From the NCBI GenBank assembly GCA_945643635.1, contig CALZFC010000001.1:7849001-7913000 (forward strand): a DNA stretch of 64,000 nt, read 5' to 3'. The translations under genes were made by a program, and so were the position numbers. The DNA comes from Allodiplogaster sudhausi (taxonomy: Eukaryota; Nematoda; Chromadorea; Rhabditida; Diplogasteridae). Numbering within the stretch: position 1 is the stretch's first letter; every line of letters begins with the position of its first letter. This document shows, one piece after another, positions 15,645 through 26,169 of the stretch. A model generated the notes under the pieces. That model had not been told where the DNA came from. It saw nothing but the letters and a program-made list of their open reading frames with translations, and did not search any database.

Positions 15645-15864
15645 CAATTAGCGATCCTTTAAGCAGGATTTTTGGCCCCATTGACGTTTCGGGCAAGATG
15701 GAAAGAGAGAGCGCGTGAGTGAGAGGGTGAGAGAAAAAGAAATAAATGGGGAACGATGTGTCAAAGAAGAGATTCCTTAGAGTGGAAGAAGAGAGGTGTG
15801 CCACTCATTAATCGTTCACTGCGATCTCTTTCGTCAGGAAGACATTGGCCTTTGGCATATGAAA
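15645..15864. repeat. Dispersed repeat shared with the GT31 upstream regions (left part, split by LINE)
   Basis: Blocks here (GACGTTTCGG, GGAACGATGTG, TCATTAATCGTTCACTGCG) recur at about 26875-27025 and 32390-32535. The repeat continues at 16668 after the LINE insertion, with the GGCATATGAAATTTGG segment matching 27091-27110. This copy was therefore the target of the LINE. Confidence 0.7.
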
Positions 15865-16667
15865 GATTAAGATCGATGGGAGACACTTGAGCCATTTGGA
15901 GTACGCCGATGACGTCGCTCTCATTGCGAAATCTCGACCGGAATTAGAACGGATGTTGACAAAGTTGATGGAAGCATGCAGTCGAGTTGGTCTTGAAATT
16001 AATGATTCAAAGACCAATCTCCTCACTTCTTGCATCACTACCCGAACACCCATAATGATAGGAAATCTGAAGTTTGATTTCGTCCAATCAGCCACGTACC
16101 TTGGAGGAAGAATATCCCTCCCCCTTGACCATACTGACGAGATTGAACACCGGATCAGGCTTGGTTGGTTTGCATGGAGCAAGTTGTCCAATCTCCTCTC
16201 ATCCCGCCTACTTCCTATGAAGACCAGAAGAAGACTCTTTGAGAGCTGCATCACCTCGACCGTTCTCTACGGATGTGAAGTATGGGCACTTCGATCGAGT
16301 GACAAGGAGCGAATAAGCGTGACCCAAAGGAAAATGGAAAGGAAAATGATCGGAGTTGCACTGAGAGATCGTTGGAGAAACGAACGCGTACGGCAGATCA
16401 CCAAACTGCGCGACTGGGTCCAAGAGGGACTGAAACGAAAAGCGCGCTGGGCACTCAAAGTGCGAGAAATGGATACGGAGAAATGGACTCGCGCAACTAC
16501 CGTATGGACGCCCTACAACAAGAACCGCCTTCCCGGAAAACCAAGAGTGCGCTGGAGAGACGACCTGAAACGAGCTATTGGCCAAAACTGGTGGAATGCA
16601 ACCCGCGATGAATACCATCGTCTCATCCCCATCTGAGCATTCTATGCCTGACATGATAAATTGATTG
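15865..16667 (+). mobile_element. 5'-truncated non-LTR retrotransposon (LINE)
   Basis: It is flanked by an 8 bp target-site duplication ATATGAAA (15857-15864 and 16668-16675). The uninterrupted copies of the host repeat at 27.1 and 32.6 kb show the empty site. The 3' end is a short AT-rich tail (GATAAATTGATTG) instead of a long poly(A), which suits RTE-like elements. The 5' end begins inside the reverse transcriptase domain, the usual result of incomplete target-primed reverse transcription. Confidence 0.85.
15866..16636 (+). pseudogene. LINE reverse transcriptase, C-terminal fragment
   Basis: An uninterrupted frame of about 256 codons starts in the palm domain. The catalytic YADD box lies in LEYADDVALIAKSRPELE. 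It is followed by the thumb and connection segment (YLGGRI, VLYGCEVWAL) and an Arg-rich C-terminus ending RWRDDLKRAIGQNW. This arrangement is typical of endonuclease-encoding non-LTR elements. The N-terminal endonuclease and most of the RT are missing, so it cannot be autonomous. The absence of internal stops over 770 bases suggests a fairly young insertion. The clade (RTE-like) is inferred from the tail and overall look; a tree would be needed to fix it. Confidence 0.85.
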
Positions 16668-16994
16668 ATATGAAATTTGGCCTTCACTACAATGTTTAAT
16701 TGTCCTAACAATAAGTTTAAGTTGGATTCGAAAGGAGAAGGGAACGCGGACAACGATGATCGATTTATCTAGACTCGACCCAGAGAAGGAGAATGGAAGT
16801 CATTGTGGAGAAGCAGAAAGAGCTCTTCTTCCGCAGCAAACTTCCAAGGAGTTTGCGTGCCAAACTGTTTCACAGCGGAATGATATTCAAGTTCGTTCAA
16901 TATAGAGTGATCTTATTGATAATTTTTTAATTGATGATGAGATTAATTCCCACTCTGATATGAACACGCGTGCATATCAGAAGAAATTTTCCGC

Positions 16995-17757
16995 CCTCCT
17001 TTTTCTCTCTGCCGAGCAGTGTTCGCGATGCCCTCGGCGCGTGCCTCCATCGCCGTCTGCGAGAGGCCGCTCGCTCTTGTCTCGGCCTCGGAAGGGAAGT
17101 AGGCGTGTCGTTGAGGGGCCAGCGCGAGCTCGCTTGGCGCCATCGCTGCTTGTCTGGCCCTCATCGCGTAGAAGTCTTCGAGTGTGACTTGGCCGCCATG
17201 CATCTCTCCGAGCTGCTGACGATTGCCACTAAAATTGCATCTGTATCTACAAACAATTTTAGAGAGGGAAGAATTGCCTAGTCAATGGTAAGAAATATTT
17301 TATAATCTCTTAAAGCGAATTACTATTTAGATCCAAATAAATTACTAGTTTAATAAAGCCTCAACTATTTTTGCATAACTGATTGCAACATTATGATAAA
17401 AATACAGAATATTAGTTCATAAATGGGAAGTGAACGTGTATCAATTCGTATTTGCCTAAAACGTATTTAAATTTGTTCTTCTTGTAACAATATTATTATG
17501 TCTCGAAACATATTTTTACAGTAACTGAACCTGATGATCTTGTCGAATGACATGCGCTCCTCCTCAGTGGGCAAGAAGTTTCTTGCCAACGCCGGCTCCC
17601 CATTGTGGACGTCCTTGATGATCTGGCTGGCATGCCTCACGCTTATCACCGAGTTGGTGAAGAAGAGCACCTGTGTCGACAGCTGGAAGAGCTGAAGGGC
17701 GCTCGGCTTCCTGCCTTGTTCGAGATCCACAATCTTCAGCGGAACGTCGCATCTCCA
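16995..17757 (-). pseudogene. DUF4781-like protein fragment, minus-strand part
   Basis: Two exons with agreeing phases are visible. About 17531-17757 encodes CDVPLKIVDLEQGRKPSALQ followed by a hydrophobic stretch (LFQLSTQVLFFTNSVISV) and ASQIIKDVHNGEPALARNF. About 16995-17228 encodes GEMHGGQVTLEDFYAMRARQ and a polar, Ala-rich tail. From memory these match the C-terminal half of DUF4781 (PF16013), a domain of unknown function common in metazoans. The part expected upstream lies on the opposite strand at 17904-18170, so the gene has been rearranged. Family assignment is moderate; disruption is likely. An end of the hairpin MITE of 15.5 kb lies inside the 3' part. Confidence 0.45.
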
Positions 17758-17903
17758 GCTTCACCCGGCCCTGCTCGCTCACCTGTGTAGATGTCGTCAA
17801 ACTCACATTCAGGAATCTACAGTCCCGCTCAACATTATTGGGTCCGATATTAATAATATTAATAATATTAATATGAATGCGACGCAAGTCGTTAAATTGC
17901 CAA

Positions 17904-18170
17904 GGCCGGGGACATTGTCGGCACGGCATCCACTGTGGGCGGAACGATCCTTGGCGTGATCGGCCTTTTCACGACGCTGGCGCCCATCGCCGCCACGTCT
18001 GCCAGCTCGGGTGTCTGGTTCGCGTGGAGAGGCGCCTATCAGCTGTTCGACCGAGGGAGTCATGAGCAGACGGTGAATCCGCTCGGCGACAAGGAATCCT
18101 TCTTCTGCTGGCTCTCCCTCGCCGCGTATGCAGTGCTGCTGCCGTGTCTCGACTCACTTCAGACTAATGA
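17904..18170 (+). pseudogene. DUF4781-like protein fragment, plus-strand part
   Basis: One exon-like frame reads AGDIVGTASTVGGTILGVIG, then FTTLAPIAATSASSG, VWFAWRGAYQLFDRGSHEQT, VNPLGDKESFFCWLSLAAYA and VLLPCL. The Gly-rich hydrophobic stretch, the RGAYQLFDRGSH motif and the NPLGDKES turn are what I remember from the DUF4781 core, immediately N-terminal to the piece at 17531-17757. Here it lies on the opposite strand and head to head with that piece. A small additional exon may exist at about 18318-18350 (WPYEESWDAYSG). The simplest reading is an inversion inside one gene; two partial copies are the alternative. Confidence 0.45.
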
Positions 18171-18359
18171 GAACATGTGTATATTAAAGAAAGGGATTTA
18201 TGTGTCCAGCTGGAATATATGTAACACTCATTGATTTCATTCGATTCATTTTACTACTCATTAATTAGTTAACTAAAGTATAGTTTGTAAGACTTTTTTT
18301 AATTATAAAAAAAGAACTGGCCATACGAGGAATCGTGGGACGCCTACTCCGGAAGAGGT

Positions 18360-18510
18360 GAGAGAGACTTAGGGAGAGAGAGAGAGTGAGAGTGAAAAAG
18401 AGAGAGAGAGATTGAAAGAGAGAGAGAGAGAGAGATAGAGTGTGTGAGTGAAAGAGAGAATGAAAGAGAGAGAAAGATAATTGAAGGGAGAGAGGGAGAG
18501 AGGATTTTTT
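18360..18510. repeat. GA-rich simple repeat
   Basis: This is an interrupted GAGAGA tract on the plus strand. It is the only content of this stretch. Confidence 0.85.
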
Positions 18511-18639
18511 TTTGACCATTTTATATATGAGAAGAAAGAAGCTGAATACGTTTGCAGATCCGCGCGCTCTTACTGAGCGGCCAAGCAGTGAGCCGATCTC
18601 ATCATCAGCCACCACAGCTGCAACAGCTATGTACTTCGT

Positions 18640-18722
18640 GGCACTTGTAGGGTTCCTCGGATTCATCGACCGTAATGACTCCATCCACAAAGGGTAAGCC
18701 GGCCATGTGTGACATCAACATC
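18640..18722 (-). pseudogene. LACT exon-4 fragment (copy 2)
   Basis: The sequence MLMSHMAGLPFVDGVITVDE starts at 18721 and matches exon 4 of the LACT gene (11173-11293) with conservative changes, including the flanking intron (18722-18770 versus 11294-11345). After about 20 codons homology stops and the frame closes, and no other LACT exon is found nearby. It is an orphan exon left from the same duplication that produced gene X copy 2. Confidence 0.7.
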
Positions 18723-18754
18723 TGACTTATCCTTCTCTGCCACCCACATTTTCT

Positions 18755-18801
<47 letters not shown>

Positions 18802-18851
18802 ACCGACTCTCTGAGAGATATAGTAGATGGAGAATAATTGTTCTTATTTAA

Positions 18852-21515
18852 GAGAGCCTCTCTGTAAGACTCAAGGAGGCTTGTATAGGCGCCTGCCCTG
18901 AGGAATTTTTGTTTAGTTTAGCTTTATAAACTTTATGAGGGATGTATCTCTTGTTCATAACGAAGTCTAGGCGGTCAGAAAGTTTAGAAAAATTTTTTTC
19001 ACTTAGATATAAGTCGTAATGTTCATAAAATTTGGATGACCATATCTAACGTTATACTTAATATTTCTCAATATTCTTTTCACTGTTCGAGTCCTTGTCG
19101 AAAACTACACAAAAAAGTCCCAGATGACCATATTCGAAAATTTAAAATTTTTATAACTTTTGGTCAATTGAATTTTTTGAAATGTCGTTTTCAGGCAATA
19201 ACTTTTTTTATTATTATGACTTGCAGAAAACTGAATCTTTCATAAGAAAGAGAAGAAAAAAATACACATAATATGTGTCTACGAGGAAAAATCTCCGATA
19301 CTTTTTTTTTGGGTATCTGCATTTGAATATGGGTTTCTGAGCAAATTTCGGCTTTGGCTGCAAACCATAATTTCTTTCAAACTTCATCAATTTTAAAACG
19401 GAATAGTCCATTCGATGTAATTTTTATCCTCTTTAAAATAGTATATACTTTGTTTGCAAAACAAATTAGTCTAAAGGCCTAAAATTGACTTTTTGTGTTT
19501 TTGTCCTATTTCTGGTGTTAAAATACTCGTTCTTTGGACCATTAATGGGTCATATAGACCGACTTTCCACATAATATTTACTTTACAAGAAAGAGCAGTT
19601 AAAACTGAGTCGGATACAGCTTTTTCATCAAAATCTGAGGATACATTTTTTGGGAATACGTATTTGAATACTGACTGTTGAAGGCGATATTGCTGAATAT
19701 TTTTTAGCAAATATTTAAAATTAATTCTTTTGAAATATCTAGCACCCAATAATGGCTATTCCCGAATTCTTTGCAGTTCTTTCATGATCTACCACTCAAA
19801 AGTACTCAAAAAGTAAAGAAATTTCATGTTTACGAGCCTAGAAGGCGAAATAAATGTATGAAAACTCCTTCGAAGCCAACTATCAGGTCATTTGTGAGCA
19901 CGATTACCAAAAAGGTCATAAGCATTCAAAAGAGCAGATACTTTTATATAATATTTCCTTCGATGAAAATGCAAAACCTGTACATTTTTCAGAAATCTTG
20001 AAATTTCGAAAAAAAATCGACTACAGGATTCGACTATTTTGAGCTGTTCTGCGAAAGCTGGTAAAAATGGAAACTATGGAAAACTCTACAATAATGTTTG
20101 TTGAGACGAGAAACATGAATTTGATGTTCATTTTCTACTTTTGAGGACCATCCATGATGCGCTTGATCGAAATGAAATTTTTTCGCATTTTATATTTCAT
20201 TCTTCTGGCAAAAGTACCATGGATGGTACTCAAAAGTAGAAAATGAACATCAAATTCATGTTTCTCGTCTCAACAAACATTATCGTAGAGCTTTCCGAAC
20301 ATAGTTTCCATTTTTACCAGCTTACGCAGAACAGCTTAAAATAGTCGAATCCTGTAGTCGATTTTTTTTCGAAATTTCAAGATTTCTGAAAAATGTACAG
20401 GTTTTGCATTTTCATCGAAGGAAATATTATATAAAAGTATCTGCTCTTTTGAATGCTTATGACCTTTTTGGTAATCGTGCTCACAAATGACCTGATAGTT
20501 GGCTTCGAAGGAGTTTTCATACATTTATTTCGCCTTCTAGGCTCGTAAACATGAAATTTCTTTACTTTTTGAGTACTTTTGAGTGGTAGATCATGAAAGA
20601 ACTGCAAAGAATTCGGGAATAGCCATTATTGGGTGCTAGATATTTTAAAAGAACTAATTTTAAATATTTGCTAAAAAATATTCAGCAATATCGCCTTCAA
20701 CAGTCAGTATTCAAATACGTATTCCCAAAACAAAGTATCCTCAGATTTTGATGAAAAAGCTGTATCCGACTCAGTTTTAACTGCTCTTTCTTGTAAAGTA
20801 AATATTATGTGGAAAGTCGGTCTATATGACCCATTAATGGTCCAAAGAACGAGTATTTTAACACCAGAAATAGGACAAAAACACAAAAAGTCAATTTTAG
20901 GCCTTTAGACTAATTTCTTTTGCAAACAAAGTATATACTATTTTAAAGAGGATAAAAAATTACATCGAATGGACTATTCCGTTTTAAAATTGATGAAGTT
21001 TGAAAGAAATTATGGTTTGCAGCCAAAGCCGAAATTTGCTCAGAAACCCATATTCAAATGCAGATACCCAAAAAAAGTATCGGAGATTTTTTCTCGTAGA
21101 CACATATTATGTGTATTTTTTTCTCCTCTTTCTTATGAAAGATTCATTTTTCTGCAAGTCATAATAATAAAAAAAGTTATTGCCTGAAAACGACATTTCA
21201 AAAAATTCAATTGACCAAAAGTTATAAAAATTTTAATTTTTCGAATATGGTCATCTGGGACTTTTTTGTGTAGTTTTCGACAAGGACTCGAACAGTGAAA
21301 AGAATATTGAGAAATATGAAGTATAACGTTAGATATGGTCATCCAAATTTTATGAACATTACGACTTATATCTAAGTGAAAAAATTTTTTCTAAACTTTC
21401 TGACCGCCTAGACTTCGTTATGAACAAGGGATACATCCCTCATAAAGTTTTCAAAGTGAAAGAAAACAAAAATTCCTCAGCGCAGGCGCTCCTTGATCAT
21501 TACAGAGAGGCTCTC
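18852..21515. mobile_element. 2.66 kb palindromic (foldback) element flanked by TTAA
   Basis: Two arms of about 1.3 kb are near-identical inverted copies around a loop of roughly 57 bases at about 20160-20216. The ends read GAGAGCCTCTCTGTAA inward from each side and are flanked by TTAA at 18848-18851 and 21516-21519. The homologous site in copy 1 (about 13098-13110) lacks it, which shows insertion. Short frames in the arms mirror each other and match nothing recognisable. TTAA duplication is typical of piggyBac-type transposases, but the ends are not the usual CCC start, so the mobilising enzyme is uncertain. Confidence 0.85.
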
Positions 21516-21519
21516 TTAA

Positions 21520-24325
21520 ACAACAATGTCTAATGGGATTTTTCCTTCTGTTTCCCTCATACCTCTCATTTTCTTTCTATGATTCATCCATGCAGCCTCA
21601 TACCTTTTTTCACAGCACTGACACCTTGCGAGAGATGAAGAAAATAGAGAAATAGACCGAGAGAGCAAGAGAGAGAAGGAGAGAAAGTTTGGTAAATGTG
21701 GAGAGGAGAAGGCACTTTTCAGTTGGGTACCCAGAGTGCAATAATGTAGCCCCTTCAATTACGACAGCTGAGCAACAAACTACATTCAGGCAGGAAGTGA
21801 AAGTTGTTTTTGAATTGTTGGCAAGCAGCAATAGCGATAGCAACAAATGAAAAAGAGAAAGAAGGCGAGGTAAGTGGCAGAGAGAGAGAGAGAGGGAGAT
21901 AAAGAGAGAGAGAGAGAGGGAGATAAAGAGAGAGAGAGAGATTGCGACAATGGGAACTAGAAACAGAGGGATTTTGAGGGAAAATAGAGAAGCAGCCTGT
22001 AGTTCGAACTTTGTTGCATTGTTGGTGCATGCTTCATTTTAAATGTCTTCGATTATCGAGATAACGGCAGCAGAGGAGAAGAGAGACAAAGGAGAAGAGA
22101 TAAAGGTGGAGAGAGAGATAGAGAAAGAGCGTGAGAGAGAGAGAATGAGCTATAGAGAACGGGAGAAGGATACAATCGGCGATAAGGTAAGAAGCCGAGA
22201 TCGATAGAAAAAAGGAGCAGAAAATGTGAAGGAGTGAGAAAGATAGAAAAAGAGAGAGATAGATAGAGAGAGAGAGAATAATAGAAAGATACTGAGGGAG
22301 ACAGAGAAAAAGGGAAAGTGAGAGGGAGAGACAGACAGAGCAACTGATTATGAGGTGTCATAGTCTAGTTAATTGTTAGTCTGTTTTGTCGCCACAAAAG
22401 CTTGTTTGCTCGCATTCCACTCAATTCTTATAATTTTTTTTTTGGGGGGGGGGATGGATAATTGCGCCTTGGCTCTTGGACCAAGCAAGCCATTTTTCAT
22501 TTTGCACCACACATTGTTTCTATGCTTTGATTCTGAATTGTGCATAAACGAATCCTCTTTGAACCTGAAAAACTTCACAGAAGAAAGAGCGAGAGATAGA
22601 GAGAGAGAGAGAGAGAGAGAAAATGTATTGACTGCTCTCAAAATAACAAATGAAAAACAAATCTCTACTTATTTGTTAAAACTCTTCGTTGCACCATTCA
22701 AGCGTGACTGAATGCATTGTCCAAAAAGGCTTTTTTACGAGAAAACTAACAAAATTTATTCAAACAGGATTATTTCGAAAATAAAAGAACAACGGGGAAA
22801 TGGGCATTCTAAAGCGAAGTTGCCAACGGCGTCTGCGTCTCTTCCTTTCCATGCTTTTTCTTCTCTCTCTCAAAGTCTGCCTTTCTCTCTTTTCCCTCCT
22901 CCTCCTCCCACTCGTGCTGCTCATAATCGCCGAAGAATTGCACGTAACGCCGAATGCCGTCTGCCAATTCGAATAGCTCGGATGGAATTTTATCCTGAAA
23001 GAATCAAGAGTTTCCCCATTTTCTTTCTCGCTCTTTCTCGCCTCGCACAGCTTGCGAGTACTCACGGCACACAATTTTTTTCTCTCTAATCCTGCTAACA
23101 TTTTAACTTAAAAAAACCATATATAAATTTGCAGAAAATCTATTCAACTGTATACAGAAAGATTAAAGCTGGCTGAAGACAATTTGTAGGCGCATTTCTT
23201 TTACATTTAATCTTTGATTACCTTTTGTATCAGCAACCAATATTCAGCGCCATGCTAACATAGAGTCGATACTCGCCGACAGCATCGTAGTCGTCCATTT
23301 CTCCGCCGTAGAATCGATGCTGGCGCTCCGATTCGGGCGGAAGAATTTCCTCATCGATCTGCAATGAATAATGAATGGCCTTCCGAGAGATCAGACCACC
23401 AACCTATTATAGATTCAGTTCATTTACTATAAAAATGGATGCAATTAAATTTGAGGAGCGTTAACGACTAACGTTACAAAGTGACCATCCACAGAGAAGG
23501 AACGATCCAAACGAACTCTTGATAACTATCTTTGTCCTTGAAATAGGTTTAAATTAATCTCTACGTTCAAGTCGTAAATTTTTATAATAAAAAAGCAGAC
23601 CTGCCAATCGAAATGTTATATCTGTTACTGTCATCTCACTGATGAAGATGGCTGATCACTGATTGAAGCGATGAACATCTATGAGCCCTGCCAAAGTAAA
23701 TTTATACTCGATTAGATGGCGATGAGCAACATGTGAGCAAAGATCAAAACTTCTCACACTAAGAAAAAGGGGTGGCGAAAACAGAAGTCTTCTCGGCATT
23801 CGACGAGACGACGTGGAGGATCCCCATACTAAAACATTATCATAGGAAATTATGGTACTATTAAACTATTCCCAACCCAGAGGTCGAACTTTTTTCTGAA
23901 AAAAAAAATTTCGCTAAAGTTTACCCCAGAGGGTTTTCCTGTGCGGGGAACACGAATATCATATTCATTTCTTATCGCGAAGTCATTTTTCGTAGTCTCC
24001 ATCTAAAATAACACAAATGACATGGCTGGTTTACAGGGAATTTGGAGCAAAAAGGCCAGATATACTTACTGTATCTCGGGAAAATGACATCGCGATAACA
24101 AATGAATATGATATTCGTGTTCTCCGTAGCTAAAAACCTCCTTAGAGTGAATTTCTGGAAAAAAAATTTTCGAAAAAAAATTCGACCTCTGGGGTGGGAA
24201 TAGTTTAATAGTACCAAAATTATACTGAATTATTGCGAAAGCAGCAGATTTATTATAATATAATAAATATATAATATAATATATATAAGATTAAAATATG
24301 TAGTAACCAACAAGTTACCTCGACT
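21520..24325. repeat. Segmental duplication, copy 2
   Basis: This is the direct repeat of 13109-15385. It is interrupted by the MITE at 23853-24216 and extends further than copy 1 at the right, including exon 1 of gene X. The palindrome at 18852-21515 sits at its left border. Confidence 0.85.
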
Positions 24326-24431
24326 TCTCCATCGTAGCACGTGATTGGCCGTGCGAAAGCAGCAAAGGCCGATGGTAGAAGAAGATGAAAGATGGGGGCG
24401 AGGCCAGCAGCAAGAGACGACCACTTGCCAT
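22890..24431 (-). CDS. Unrecognised gene X, copy 2 (partial model)
   Basis: I do not recognise this gene. Exon 1 (24319-24431) begins MASGRLLLLASPPSFIFFYH, a hydrophobic N-terminus that could be a signal or anchor segment. Exon 2 begins at 23828 in matching phase (MGILHVVSSNAEKTSVFAT). Exon 3 (23260-23358) is 33 codons, IDEEILPPESERQHRFYGGE then MDDYDAVGEYRLY. Exon 4 (about 22890-22994) reads DKIPSELFELADGIRRYVQF then FGDYEQHEWEEEEGK. A 364 bp MITE lies in intron 1. The borders of exon 2 and the 3' end are unresolved. It lies upstream of, and in the same orientation as, the LACT region. The decayed copy at 14425-15282 is its duplicate. Confidence 0.45.
23853..24216. mobile_element. 364 bp MITE with 6 bp target duplication
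   Basis: The terminal inverted repeats begin TGGTACTATTAAACTATTCC and extend for about 35 bases (left 23853-23888, right 24181-24216). They are flanked by AAATTA on both sides. Copy 1 of the duplication (15300-15320) lacks the element, giving an empty site. The interior contains a second inverted pair around CGAATATCATATTCAT. It has no coding capacity. Confidence 0.8.
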
Positions 24432-25362
24432 TGAAGAGAGGCGGCGAGAAAGTGACAAGCATTGTTCGGAATAGTTACTTTTATATTCAATTTTGAAACT
24501 GCATAATACGTGGAATACGCGCGCTCTCATTATAATAGTCATTTTGCAAATTTCCTCAGTCTAATCTTCATAATTATTTAAATGCAAGCAACCTAAACAT
24601 GCTTAGCTTGCGAATTATAAGAAAATTATCATAACGAATAAATGAGATTTAACTGCAATCCATATAAAACAAAGCAACACGTGTCAAATATATGCGTGAA
24701 AATTAACAGTAACATTAATTGTAAAAATCATAATCAAAGTGTAGGTTGGTGGAGTAGGAAAGGTTGCCAGGCCAGGTTCCTAATGTGTAGGCAACTGAAG
24801 AGGAGAAAGAGAAGAATCAAAGTTGGCCGAGGGAGAAGGAGAACATAACGATGGAGGCAGAGAGGGCTGGAACTGAAGAAACAAACAACTTTGATAACAC
24901 TTCTACTGAATAAAATAATATCAGGTTAATTAGTGTTATCAATATCAGCATTCTGAATGCGCTCACTGTCACTTCGTCTTATAACTGAAAAGCAGGATAA
25001 TTCTGTCTTCAATAGTTTGGGGAGCAAATGTACGAAGTTTTACTAATCGGACAAATCCGTGAATTTTACTAAATTTATAATTCGATGTTTCCTCGTGTTG
25101 CTGTCGAGTTTTCTTTAGAACGTGTCTGTCAAAAAATGTATACCGCATACATTTTTTTTTCAAAATTGCCGGCAATACATTTGTGAGAAATGAATCGATG
25201 CTGCTGCTCGGAACGCTGTGAGTGATATAATAGATGATTTGAGTGAAAGAGAATGCTCCCTTAGTCTATTTCTGATTATAAGCTTGCCTAGAAGCAGAAG
25301 AACTAAGGCGGCAGAAATGCGACTGCCGCCTTAAAATGACGCCAAAGTCGCCCCAAAGTATA
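24432..25362. other. No gene recognised
   Basis: This is AT-rich sequence with short frames only. A perfect 12 bp hairpin (AAGGCGGCAG...CTGCCGCCTT) lies at about 25304-25333, just left of the MITE at 25363. Confidence 0.5.
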
Positions 25363-25917
25363 TTAAAGGAGCATGAAACCCATTCTTTTTATCACTTAAG
25401 CTATTACACGAGTCAGTCTATGCCCTTCATGCGAACACTTCTGCAAAGTAAAAAGATTCAAAAGTACAGCATTCGCGAGAAATTTACATATAAAAAATGT
25501 GTAAATACCGTACTGCACCAAAAATTTTCCTGTATCAGGGAAATTTTTGGTGCAGTACGGTATATTTCTGTTCTTTGTATGTTAAGCAGACATTTAACTC
25601 CAAGATATTCACCACCGGCCTTGTAGGCGGGAAAATATTTTTTAAACATCATCTCAAGAGATATTGTCGAAATAAATGAAAACAGCCATTTCCAGTCCTT
25701 TTTTCTCTGTTCGTTTGTAATTCTGCGATGATTCCCGGGGAAATATCGAAATTCCGAAAAAAATTTCACGATCACAATTTTTTTTTAAAGTTTTTACTAG
25801 TCCGTGTGCACTGTTTTTCAGTGCAAATATTATAATAAAAGCGAATTGAATTACAGTATCTCGGAAGATTCTACAGGGTTTTCCGCGTAGGAGTATTGGG
25901 TTTTCATGCTCCTTTAA
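25363..25917. mobile_element. 555 bp foldback MITE (TTAAAGGAGC family)
   Basis: The ends read TTAAAGGAGCATGAAACCCA at the left and its near-complement at the right, both including TTAA. The centre is a strong hairpin at 25508-25563 (ACCGTACTGCACCAAAAATT and its complement around a short loop). Relatives are at 8246-8401, 8691-8781 and 36363-36502, with a lone end at about 10565-10590. No coding capacity. Confidence 0.8.
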
Positions 25918-26169
25918 GTAAGGAGTCGCCTTCTCATTCTGAAGAGAGACGAGTGAAGGGCAGCCCAACCGTCGCCGGCAACGCGTGTCTCTCTTCCGCG
26001 GCCACTATTTCGTGCCGTTCAAACTCATATTCCACTCGGGTGTGCTCGATACGAAGAGCACAAGCATCTTCTTCGCCATATTATGTCTTAGTTGGAAATC
26101 TTGATAATGACAAATCAAGCATCTGGCATAGGAGAAATTACTATAGATGAATGAATCGCAATGGATACC

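Noticed and set aside
15808..16753. Minus-strand frames of 148 and 181 codons
   Set aside because: They are antisense shadows of the reverse transcriptase frame.
19036..21342. Mirrored 60-92 codon frames in the palindrome arms as transposase remnants
   Set aside because: Short, compositionally like non-coding AT-rich DNA, present because the arms are inverted copies; no transposase motif seen.
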